Of a DNA stretch of 64,000 bases, positions 54,595 through 64,000 are shown piece after piece. Made by a program: the position numbers and the translations under genes. The DNA is from Roridomyces roridus (Eukaryota > Basidiomycota > Agaricomycetes > Agaricales > Mycenaceae). The notes under the pieces are model-generated. The model made no database searches and was not told where the DNA came from. It worked only from the letters and a program-made list of their open reading frames with translations. The stretch is from NCBI GenBank assembly GCA_029378245.1, contig JARKIF010000007.1:682001-746000 (forward strand), written 5' to 3'. Numbering within the stretch: position 1 is the stretch's first letter; each line of letters starts with the position of its first letter.

Positions 54595-56259
54595 ATGCAT
54601 TCCCTGGCGGTTCTGCTCCCACTCGTCTCATTGACCCTCCCCCTCCTTGTCAAAGCTCAAGGTGGCGCTACCTGGTAAAAGACCTCTCGGAAGCATTTCC
54701 CCACCTCGCCCTTACCTTGACACCCCGCATGTAGCAATATCACAACACCTTGCCCCGCTTCCGCCCCCTGCTGCTCAGAATTCGGTTTTTGTGGCACCAC
54801 CGAGGCTGTATGTCTTTCCTCTCGTCTGGTTTGGATGCGAGTCTGATCTTCACGCGCCTAGTTCTGCCTCGGAGGTTGCAACCCGCTGTATTCCAACACT
54901 CTTGACTCCTGCAAGCCGAACCCGGTGTGCAAGAGTGCCCAGGTGCGTCCTAGACTACTGTCTACCCCTTATTTGCGTTAATTCTTGGCTCGCCAGTACT
55001 CCTTCGCCGACAACTCGCGTGTGCTGTCCAACTCATCCTTCTACGACGGAAATGTGACCGCTTATGGTGTGGAGACTCCAACTATTTCCCCACTGAGGCC
55101 TCATTGACACGCGCCCAGACTTCATCGTGAATAGTGGAAATATCATGAATCAAGACGGTTCGCTGGCCATGCTTCTCACCCAGGCTAACGGCGGTACACG
55201 ACTCTCCTCTACCCGCTACGTCCACTATGGGACTATTACCGCCACGAGTACGTCCGCAGTGTCCCAGTTGTATCTCGTATTGATTGTTTTGCAGTGAAGA
55301 CTGGTCGCTGGGGTGGTATCGTCACGGCCTTCATTACGATGAGCGATGTCAAGGATGAAATCGACTGGGAATTTCCAGGGTACGTTTTTTGAGCTTGCCA
55401 TGGCTTGATTGCTTATTCCGATAGAAATGTCACGACCGAGGGCCAGAGTGTCAGTAACTCTTCCTTGAACCTGATTTCTCCTCCAACGCTGTTATGCAGA
55501 ACTACTTTTGGCAAGGCCTGGTCACCCAACCGAACCACGGCAACATCTCCACTGGTCTCAGCGACACCTTCTCCAACTGGCACGATTATACCGTGCGTCG
55601 TGTTCTCCCCCGTTAGAAGCAGGGCTCAGTGGCTTGCGCTCAGATTGATTGGCAACCGGAGACTCTTACCTTCCTGATCGACGGCAAAGTCGTGCGCACT
55701 GTTAACAAGGGCGACCTCACCGTGGACGGTGTCTCTCAATATCCCTCCACTCCTGCCCGTATTCAGCTGAGGTGAGATTCCAATCCCATGTTTGTCGCTG
55801 TCGGCTCACGGAACTCTTCAGTATCTGGCCCGCAGGTACCGCTTCCAGCTCCGCCGGCACCGTCGAATGTTAGTGTGTTGCTCCTTTGCATGCAGCTTTT
55901 TCTAATCCAAATTTCAGGGGCCGGTGGGATCATCAACGTGAGTTTGCTTGTTCCCAACTGCCTACCGCAGCTCATAACGCGCGTAGTACGATGACCCGGA
56001 CTACGTCTCTGCCGGCCACTTCTACGCTCTCGTCAAGTCCGTGACCGTCAACTGCAGTGACCCCGCACCAGGTCCTGGAGCTGATGTTACCGGTTATGTC
56101 TATGGCCAGAACGCTTCCAAGAACATTCCCTCCGTCTTGTTCACCAACACCTCGACCAACTTGAACGGCGCGTTGAGCATGGTGGGACAGACGGGCACTG
56201 GACTGCAGATGTTGTTGGCCGTAGTGCTGGTCATTGCGGGGTTGGGACAGATGCTTTGA
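54595..56259 (+). CDS. CRH-type GH16 cell-wall transglycosylase, GPI-anchored
   Basis: Cross-links chitin to beta-glucan at the cell surface. ATG 54595 opens a signal peptide (MHSLAVLLPLVSLTLPLLVKAQ). After GGAT, the intron GTAAAAG...ATGTAG leads to NITTPCPASAPCCSEFGFCG and FCLGGCNPL, a Cys-rich module. Then YSFADNSRVLSNSSFYDGNV, GGTRLSSTRYVHYGTITAT, the catalytic motif DEIDWEFPG, NYFWQGLVTQPNHGN and PARIQLSIWPAGT. It ends with VLFTNTSTNLNGALS and a hydrophobic tail (LLAVVLVIAGLGQML) typical of GPI addition. Many small introns, all GT-AG. Stop 56257-56259. Fits fungal Crh1/Utr2-like proteins. Confidence 0.86.
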
Positions 56260-56540
56260 TACCTGTTTCCGATTGGGACTTCTGATTTATCGGGTTGATT
56301 CTATATACCAGGAGGATAATTATAGTTAATATGGAACGAGGATGTGGAAGAATAGCGGTGTTTTGTGAGCAGGGACGCGTTTGTACCATCACAGGGACGC
56401 GTTCCGTTTGTTTACCATCACGTCACCAGTTCGCATTTGCTTCCGCCTTCTTCAATCCCCTTTGCGCCTGAAGCCTTCCTCGCACACCCTCTGCATGCGC
56501 CTCTTTCTTCCTCAACCTTGACCTCCAAATCAAGCCCTCG

Positions 56541-59081
56541 ATGGGCATTTCCGGCCTCCTCCCCGCTCTAAAGTCTATTTCGGCCCAGAAACACCTCTCC
56601 GAGTTTGCTGGCCAGACCCTCGCAGTCGACGCGTACGTGTGGCTCCATCGCGGTGTCTTTACGTGTGCGACAGAGCTCGCAACGGGAAAAGATACCCACA
56701 AGTGAGTTTTACGCGTTCTTCGTCTGGTGGCATTTATCGAGGGTTGACATAGGTATGTGGACTATGCAATGCACCGTGTCCGTCTTCTTCGCCACCACAA
56801 CATCGAACCCTACGTGGTATTCGACGGAGGACCTCTGCCGGCGAAGAAGGGGACTGAGGTCGACCGGCAGGCAAAGCGGTCGGAGCATTTGGCACTAGGG
56901 AAGGCGCTTGCAGCGCAGGGCAAGACTTCTCAAGCGCGTGAACACTATGTGAAATGTGTGGATGTTACGCCGCAGATGGCTTTTCAGTTCATCAAGGTGC
57001 ATACTTTCGTCTGCTTTAATTCTCGCTAGTCTAATGCATTACAGGCCCTCCGCGCGGAAAATGTCCCTTATGTTGTCGCGCCGTACGAAGCAGACGCGCA
57101 GCTCGCCCACCTCGAACGCGTTGGACTCGTCGACGGTATTATTACGGAGGACTCGGACCTACTCGTCTTTGGCTGCCGCAAGGTGCTCTTCAAGATGGAT
57201 GCCGTCAGCAGCACGGCAGTGTGCATTGATCGCGCCGACTTTGGGAGCGTCAACACGGACGGGATCACCCTCGCCGGATGGTCCGACACTCAATTTCGCG
57301 CAATGGCCATCTTGAGTGGATGCGACTACCTCCCCAGCATCAACGGCATTGGTCTCAAGACGGCCTGCACTCTTCTACGCAAGTGGAAGACGGTGGAGCA
57401 GGTGCTACGGGCTATCGCGTTGGAGGGGAAAAAGTCCATTCCGCGAAAGTATCTCCAGAGCTTCCGTTTGGCGGAAAAGTGCTTCAAACACCAACGCGTG
57501 TATTGTCCGCTACAACAAAAGCTCGTACATCTAGGGCAGCCTGATGCCGACTGGGACGAAGAGTCGGACGAGTATGTTGGGCCGTAAGTGTATTTATATT
57601 CTCCAATTATCGAGTCTGACTGCTGGTACAGAGACCTTGATCCAGCACTTGCGAAGATGCTTGGAGAGGGGGATCTCGATCCCGTGACGCTACTCCCCAT
57701 GACCGATATCAATCCCCGCTACGTGCCCCGTGTGCTCAAGCCCCTCCCGATGAACGGTGCCAACAGGAACAAGGGCAAGGGGAAAGCGTCAACAATTCTC
57801 AATTTCTTCGGTGAATTCCCTTCCGTACGTGCTGTGTACCTTACTCAGGCACATTCAGGTCCTGCTGCACCCCGCAAGATCACGGCGTCTCCTAAATCCG
57901 CCAAAACCAACATGATCGTGGGGAAGGCAAGCGGAAAGCGATCGCTTGCTGCGGAGATGGATCATGACATGGCCGTGAAGCGGAAAAACGGCGCCGGCCC
58001 TGTGCTGACGCAATCGCGATTTTTCGGCGTGCCGCGGGCAGCTCCTGAACCCGAGGTCCAGATTGCTGGCCCTTCGAGCAGCAAGGGCCTGAAAGAGAAT
58101 GTGCCGCTTGAGGAGGAGGATTTGGATGTGGAGACGGATCTTGAAGCAGACCTCGACTGGGATAGCTGTTCGCTCGTCGCCCTTCCTGACCGGGAAGCCA
58201 AGATCGTGGAGCTTGAAGAGATGGACAATGGTGTTGAGCAGGAGGAGGGATATATATCGCCGACGCCGTCTCGGACACGGGATGCTGAAGATTTGTCCTC
58301 GCCATTGCGGCCTGGAGATGTCACCCCGCCTCCGAAGAAGCGAATAAAGCGGGAATGCCCCAATAGCGACCCCGATTTCGAGGCTGACGCGGTTTCGAGC
58401 CCGCCAGAAGCAATGGGACCGTACCGCGCGCGCCTTCCCGCGTCGGTGATTGGCCATTCTCCATCACGTGACGGCGCCATTCTCGTCGACGCGTCCCCCG
58501 ATCCGCCGCGCACTGTTCTTGTTGGTCCGGATTTGCGAGATACCTTTGACGACACGAGGACGAGCGATATTGACTGCTTTGACGACGAGGAAGACGAGCA
58601 GACACCGACGTCGACACCGACACCTCCGACTCCAGACGAAGAAGATGCAAGTGGTGACCTGGTGCTGGTGGATCCAGAAGAGCTCGAGCAGCGAGCGAAT
58701 GCATCCCGGGCGGAGGCGGTAGCTGCTGGGTGGCGGAATACATGGGCACTCAATGGCAAAGCGACGGTGAAGGGCAAGGGGCGGGAGACGCCTACAGCCG
58801 CCTCCAACTTGCGACGGAGGGAAACGAATGTCACGCCAGCAGGTCGCCACCTCCCCATAAACGCGCATTTACGTCCACATCCTTATTTGCCTACGTCTGT
58901 TCCGTCGTCCAAGAACGCGTCCAAGCCATTGCGGAGTCGACAGAGTTTGACGTTTCTTGACCCGGTGCGGCCAAAAGCACCTCGAGGGAGGGTGTCGGAT
59001 GGGGTCACTTCGGTGGTGGATGTGGATGAAGATGAGGATGCGGTGGCCAGGGCTCAGGCACGGCTTGCTCGGTTTAGGTGA
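56541..59081 (+). CDS. EXO1: Exonuclease 1 (XPG/FEN1 family)
   Basis: 5'-3' exonuclease/flap nuclease of mismatch repair and end resection, in the nucleus. Exons 56541-56701, 56753-56996, 57045-57583 and 57632-59081. The N-domain is MGISGLLPALKSISAQKHLS with VDAYVWLHRG and VVFDGGPLP. The I-domain is VVAPYEADAQLAHLERVGLV, ITEDSDLLVFG, SGCDYLPSINGIGLKTA; all metal-binding acidic residues are visible. The C-terminal half is acidic and disordered, ending ARAQARLARFR. A 48-nt GTGAAT...CAG stretch at about 57811-57858 could be a further intron that keeps frame either way (797 or 781 residues). Confidence 0.92.
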
Positions 59082-59217
59082 GTTATTCTTCTCTTCCTTG
59101 GCGTCTTTCTTTCTTACCCTGCATAGGTGTCCTGGAATGCCGTGAGGGGACGACGCAGGCGCATTGTATATATACTTGTAGATTAAGCATAATACCTCGC
59201 ATTTTGGCATCTCGCAA

Positions 59218-59807
59218 TTACATATATTTCTCATCCCCAGCACCATACAGAGTACGATTGACGAGTCCAATCGGTAGATCATACAATTCTGGTACAACGT
59301 CCTTCTCCGCATAAGCACGATACGGATTGCGCGCTTGATTCGTCGGCGGCATATGGGCATACGAGTCTAGATTGAGATGATGAATACAGGCAAAGTGGAA
59401 CGTGAGGAGCAAAACCAACCCGTCATGGAGCTCAAGTCTGAGAATTGTGGTGTCCGGTAGAGCGCAAGGGCAAAGTAGACGAAATAGGTGAGCAGGACGA
59501 GGAAGACGGAGTAGGCTGGGAACAAGATGGCCCATTCGCTGCCGAGGTCGAGTTTTACCAAACAGAGCCTTTGTAGAAGAGAGAGATGCGCTTGCCGGTT
59601 AGGATACCAGGTTATTCCGAGGGATTCTATGTATGCATCGGGGAGGAGAGCCCAGAGCAGGTATATGATGTACAGAAACGAAGTCGAGGTCCATGCAACG
59701 AAACCGTAGAATTCCGGGGCGCGACTGCGGTATTCAGGTGACGGTATTGGTGGGTATGGGGCCAAGGGTGAGAGAGGAGAGGTCGGATTGTCCGAGTCCT
59801 TGCCCAT
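59218..59807 (-). CDS. PIGP: PIG-P, subunit of GPI-GlcNAc transferase
   Basis: ER membrane subunit of the complex that starts GPI-anchor synthesis. ATG 59805-59807 (MGKDSDNPTSPLSPLAPYPP). Two hydrophobic hairpin helices: YGFVAWTSTSFLYIIYLLWA and ILFPAYSVFLVLLTYFVYFA, with WYPNR and LYRTPQFSDLSSMTD between and after. The C-terminal exon is SYAHMPPTNQARNPYRAYAE...GDEKYM. The first intron has a GC donor (CG|GCAAGC...GGCAG), the second begins GTTGGT after SSMTG. Without these introns a false C-terminus is read. Stop 59218-59220, convergent with EXO1. Confidence 0.9.
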
Positions 59808-59874
59808 CCAACACGAGCGTCAAGAGCAAGTCTGATTTGATCATGATTGATGCGGCTACCAACTTGTTCTGAAC

Positions 59875-60687
59875 CATGGCTGCAGCTCTGAAAGTGGACA
59901 AAAAACTGCTCCGGAAAACTATATCTCTGAAACTGCGCTCCTTTTCTCCCGCCCAGATTCAAGAACAGTGTCTCTAGCTTTACTGGCACCTAGAGAATAT
60001 CGACTCACGCGAGCTACAGCCAAAGCGTTGACCGCCAGAGTGCTTGCTCTCCCTCCATTTACCCGCGCCCAATCCGTCAGCTGCTACCTGAGCATGCCCA
60101 CTGGGGAGATCGACACTTTTGACCTTGCACGGAACATCCTGCGTTCTGGGAAAAAATTATTCGTCCCCAAGATTGATCCCACAGTCGACGGGCGGATGGA
60201 CCTTCTTCGCATTTATGACGAACAAGACTTGGACGGGCTGCCCAGTGGCTTGTGGGGAATCAAGGAGCCTACGCTACGTCACGCCGACGTTGTGCGCGAA
60301 AATGGTGTGTTTGTCGGCCCTCCGCGAGTAGGTCTAAAACAACCCCGAAGCGCAACAAGTTGGCGTAGATGTGATTCTGGTCCCATGTGTCGCCTTTGAC
60401 CGCTCCTTCTCGCGGTTAGGGCATGGAAAGGGCTACTACGACCGGTTCATAACGACGTATTCAGAACAGCGGCCGAAACCTTTGCTTGGTATTCTACCTG
60501 TATTCTATCTCTCAACCTTTTCTCATTCATTCGTCCAGTGGGTCTCGCACTCCGCGAACAACTACTCGACGCGGATACGGTGCCGACAGGGAAACACGAC
60601 TGGAACATGGATTACATCCTCACGGACCAAGAGGTTTTGCCCACAAACGGGTTCAATAAAGATAGTGAGATAGATACAGCAGGGTAA
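59875..60687 (+). CDS. 5-formyltetrahydrofolate cyclo-ligase
   Basis: ATP-dependent conversion of 5-formyl-THF to 5,10-methenyl-THF. ATG 59875 (MAAALKVDKKLLRKTISLKL, RSFSPAQIQEQ) is divergent from PIG-P by 67 bp. Downstream: LTARVLALPPFTRAQSVSCY, LSMPTGEID, LFVPKIDPTVDGRMDLLRIY, GLWGIKEPTLRHADVVREN; a GTGTGTTTG...CCGAAG intron; QQVGVDVILVPCVAFDRSFS, RLGHGKGYYDRF (substrate/ATP loop); DYILTDQEVLP. Stop 60685-60687. The link from EQ (59968) to ALTARV is out of frame by one base through the obvious GT...AG; only a 26-nt intron (GTGTCT...CCTAG) would keep frame. This points to a mini-intron, non-canonical splice or frameshift. Confidence 0.82.
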
Positions 60688-60772
60688 CGAATGGTGTACA
60701 ATTGATGATAGTCCATAAAAAATTCAATGCAATCCCAAAGAAAGTCTGTGCCCAATGCCATGCCTCAGTCAA

Positions 60773-62064
60773 TCAATAGTCGTCATCGTCCGAGTCCTCG
60801 TCGTTGTCGTATCCGGCCTTCATCAACCCCGCCGTGAAAGGCGACACCACGGACGATGGGGCAGCGGGAATGATCATGCCATGCGTGTTGCGGATCACAC
60901 TCTTGTAAATCTCGGCGTTGATTCTGGAAAAAAAAAAAAAACAGCGCCCATGAGCCCCTAGATCGTCGTCGCCACGTGGAAAGAGACTCACTCTTTGGCA
61001 TGCGAGACGTTACCAAAGTGGACAGCGTCGGGGACCACGACGAGCGATACATCGACGCCATTGTCGTGCATGAGCTTCTCCACGTCGGAAGTGTACTCGA
61101 GACCATAGGCAATATCGGCGCCACAGTGGACGAGCTTGATGGGGCAAGTGATCTTGCGAACAGCGGCAGGCGTCTGCGCCTTGCGGTTGACGAAGAAATC
61201 GAGCGTAGCGGTACGGTACTCGTTGAGCTGCTTGGGACCCCAATTCCTCAGGGCATGAGGAACAGCGTTCTTGGTGAGTCTACAAGACGTCAGGCCCAAT
61301 GGCAGGAGAGGTGGTAGGGATAGACTCACGCATCGATCAGACTCGTCTGCTGGCCGTTGAACCCGAGCTGCACGGCACCGCAGACAGCATCGAGTAACGC
61401 GCTCTGGTCGACCTTGCCGCCAGTCTGGAACGCCTCTACCCAACACTCGTAGATCTCCGTCCGGCCCTCGGCCACATCTTCGGGCTAAGAAAAGCAAATC
61501 AATCTCCAACATTGCCAATGCACTCTAAATTTGAAAACCCACCTCGGTAAGCGGGAGCGGCGAGATCATGGTAAGTGACAAGGCCTGGTTGGGGTACGAG
61601 ATGGCGAATTGCCAGGAGATGCAGGACCCCATGGATACGCCGACAAAGTGGCAAGGCGGCAAATGCAAAGCTTCCTGCAAATGAACGATTAGACGCCTGT
61701 GATTCCAACAAAGGAATAACAAACCATGAATTTCATAACGTCTTCCGCAGCGGCCTCGCGGCCGTAGGTGGATGGGACTTTTGCTGTCGTCTCGCCATGG
61801 CTGCGCAGGTCCAAGGCGATAAGATTGAACCGTCTCAGATTCGGGTCCGCAAACTGCACTGTGCCCATAGTTAGATGAAGTAGAGTGTGGGTGTGAAGGA
61901 AGCCGCGTACGCTGGAAGAGCTCCGAGGCAATGTAGACCGGATGGATGAAGAGGACGGTGGGGAGCGTCTTGTCGATGGACTTGGCCGAGGCATTCTTGG
62001 GGGTAGAAATGGTATAGTGGATGCTGGCCGACCCAGAGCCGCTCTTGATCTTTATTTGAGGCAT
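60773..62064 (-). CDS. Alpha/beta hydrolase-fold protein
   Basis: ATG 62062-62064 (MPQIKIKSGSGSASIHYTIS). Multiple short introns. Segments: LPTVLFIHPVYIASELFQ (beta3/oxyanion), RFNLIALDLRSHGETTAKVP, the nucleophile elbow FVGVSMGSCISWQFAI, LSLTMISPLPLTE, KNAVPHALRNWGPKQLNEYR, ITCPIKLVHCGADIAYG (acid), VVVPDAVHFGNVSH (His). The C-terminus is SVVSPFTAGLMKAGYDNDED with an acidic end; stop 60773-60775. The usual SxG is GVSMGS. An A14 tract lies at an intron near 60927. Substrate unknown. Confidence 0.8.
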
Positions 62065-62461
62065 GATAGACGGAGGGTGGATGGGCAGAGGCGGTGGGGG
62101 ATGCACAGGACACCAGTGATGCGCTGCGGTGAATTTATAGACACGATCGGAGAACCATCTGCTTCCTTGGATAATCCAATTATTTAGGAGCGTAGGAGCG
62201 CAAACAGGTGTTCTTGCTTACGCGTTTACGAACATCTCCGGTTTCTGTGAGATCATTAATAGGAGCAGGGTCCACCAGGTCCACATGCCAAAGAAAATTG
62301 AATGGGCGATCGACTTGAATAGATTTGCGATCGACGGCATTGAGGTCGTTGGCCAGCTGATTCTGAATCTTGCTCCAATGCGTTCAGAGCAAGAAGAGTT
62401 CTATTAGCCGATTTTTCAAAGAAAAAGCAGACAGAGAAGCTAGTCGTCTTCCATATCGAGA

Positions 62462-63010
62462 TCACCTTCCACGCCGACCCCCTCGCCCTTCGAATTCTTC
62501 GCCTTCGTACTCATCCATTTCCCACACCTCATCTTCGACCTGAGAGAGAGTCCCCTGTAGCCGTTTCAGTTTGAGAGGCGGGAGCAGAGGCGAGTGCAGG
62601 GTCCGCGGTGGTCCGCGTCGGATGTTTTGACATGCGCAATGATGCCTGCATAAGTTCTGCCGGTCTTCGAGCTTGCAAATGTGATGCAGCCCCAGGGAAA
62701 CAGTGAAACGGTGGCGTACAACGTAGAGTTCGATATGATTTCGTGGGGCCAGGTTTACGATCTGTGGCTTCTCTCCCTGGGTCAGATCGTATGGCCCCAG
62801 GGCCTTGACGAGACGCGTAATGGCTTCAGGAGTTTGCGGGGCTGGCTGGTGCTCTGCCGAGATATTTTTTTGGCCTACATACCCTATCAGCAGCTGCGGC
62901 AGGCACAGCAGTTTCATGCTCACTTCTAACGAAACAGTCCGCAAGTTTTCGGAGTAGTGTGAGGACCTCAGAATTGGAGAGAAGAGCAGCCTGATGGTGT
63001 AGAACCTGGT
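62462..63010 (-). pseudogene. Decayed copy of RNA polymerase III subunit RPC9 (C17/CRCP)
   Basis: The N-terminal signature VLHHQAALLSNSEVLTLLRK is readable at about 63007-62945, without a start Met where the family has MEVL. It then jumps, in a different frame, to SENLRTVSLEV, a motif normally tens of residues further on, so an internal segment is deleted. In that second frame come PEAITRLVKALGPYDLTQGE and KPQIVNLAPRNHIELYVV, close to the RPC9 core, then a broken LEDR region and an acidic tail. Loss of start, internal deletion and frame change together indicate a non-functional copy. It lies at the edge of a low-content stretch. Confidence 0.7.
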
Positions 63011-64000
63011 GCGAGAGGTCATACAGGGCACTCAAGAGCTGAGGAGCGGGAGTAAGCCTCCATCTTAGGTTGGAGTGAAGGAGCAAGGCATCAAAATTTC
63101 CATTTCGGTCTTTCACTGGCCTGTCCCGAACGACATTGGCTACACCAAAAGATGTCTTCGATGAGGGGTTGAGAATCCACTCCAGACTGTCGTTGTCTCC
63201 TCTGTCATAATTCATTCGTCGACTCCTCTGCCATCTTATACTACGGACGCCACTGGTGACTGAATACTCAGGGATTTCTGACAGTGGGCGCCTCCTGAAG
63301 CGGGTCTTCACTGAAATGGAAGCAGCCACTGATGTAGAATGGAGCTCGATTTTGCTACTGCTGAATGTCTTCCGTAGTATGTACATCTTCACATTTCACG
63401 CAAGAGAGCAGCTGAGTGTATTGTTTTTGCCCCGAAGATCAGAAGAGTTACGCTCAATTTGAATCTCGAAATCCGCACGCCAGCAGAAGACATTCCAGAA
63501 GAAAATGTCATACACACCCGCCCGCGCGCCCCTAAAGGAGACCCGCACGTCCGTCAAAGAGATCCGGCCCCGGGTTCTCCTGTTGTTCCAGTAGTTGACA
63601 TCGCTGCCCGGGCGACGCACATTCACTCATCATGTCCACATGATCAAAGTCGACAGGCAGCGCGTATCCGAGGAGCAGGGCGTTGCGTCGCCAGCGGAAG
63701 CCGCCTAGATCTAATTTACCGGAGATAGCGTGGACGACGACGCTGCTGAGTGGGGCGACTGCCGAGGCTCTTCCGCAGGTAGAAACGATTGGATATCTCG
63801 GGAGAACCGGATGCCCGACGAGGCGGATTTTTTGAAGGCGACTGCCATGTTATGAGAAGGACATCGGAGAAAATACTATCGTGTCATTTTGGCGATCTTA
63901 GGAAAATGTGGCAACGGTCTATGGCACGGGGAGTGTACACCAGGACCCTACCCAGTATCGGCAAGCAGCCTTGCGCGTGGCCAGGTCCGCTTTATTCAGA
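63011..64000. other. Nearly 1 kb without a supportable gene
   Basis: A minus-strand open frame (to 63392) runs on from the RPC9 relic but has no recognisable content. A plus frame 63459-63728 is Arg/Pro-rich and probably chance. Nothing else seen. Confidence 0.5.

Noticed and set aside
57962..58858. 298-residue Ser-rich open frame on the minus strand
   Set aside because: Antisense to the acidic, low-complexity C-terminus of EXO1; composition mirrors that strand.
1..64000. CRISPR arrays, rRNA genes, bacterial promoters or Shine-Dalgarno sites
   Set aside because: None seen; intron-rich genes show this is eukaryotic nuclear DNA.

Overview
This is a eukaryotic nuclear window, almost certainly from a mushroom-forming basidiomycete (Agaricomycetes). 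Genes are dense and on both strands, and most are broken by several introns of about 45-60 nt with GT(R)NGT donors and short pyrimidine/CAG ends. The families present also fit: secreted M28 aminopeptidase, CRH-type GH16 with a GPI tail, tandem F-box proteins, P450 paralogs, and an Ngaro-type tyrosine-recombinase retrotransposon. Gene models below were joined by hand from reading frames and splice signals. Where exact joins are not given, only the outer bounds are claimed.

Layout. 1-3.6 kb: urea transporter DUR3 (3' end outside the window) and a secreted M28 aminopeptidase. 3.6-10.6 kb: repeat-rich, with an 870-bp TIR element containing a tRNA-like sequence and a complete 5.2-kb Ngaro-type element (gag, RT/RNase H, tyrosine recombinase, split direct repeats). 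The Ngaro element sits exactly inside exon 2 of a small lysine-rich-protein gene. 10.6-12.5 kb: no confident gene. 12.5-25.5 kb: an accessory block with three paralogous multi-pass membrane proteins, two paralogous cytochromes P450 and a DUF302-like protein. 25.9-30.3 kb: an Alba-like gene, then a local array of five more copies of the small two-exon gene family, plus one membrane protein on the other strand. 30.5-34.3 kb: class 3 lipase, epoxide hydrolase, unknown basic protein. 34.4-47.2 kb: housekeeping genes, namely a very large helical-repeat protein, a RAD51-type paralog with a frameshift, a three-RRM protein and the WD40 protein ASA1. 47.2-54.1 kb: three tandem F-box genes made by segmental duplication. 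54.6-62.1 kb: GH16 cell-wall transglycosylase, EXO1, PIG-P, 5-formyl-THF cyclo-ligase and an alpha/beta hydrolase. 62.4-63.0 kb: a decayed copy of the RNA polymerase III subunit RPC9.

The two most interesting items are linked. One is an apparently undescribed family of 60-130-residue basic proteins (motif around GIDxGKFxS, one phase-1 intron after it, Lys-rich exon 2, shared upstream block near GTCTCAAGGCAG). The other is a young Ngaro insertion with repeats that read as identical, which disrupts one member so cleanly that the pre-insertion reading frame can be seen on both sides. There is no target-site duplication, as expected for tyrosine-recombinase integration.

No rRNA genes, CRISPR arrays or prokaryote-style signals were seen. 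Function calls come from remembered family signatures, not from searches.
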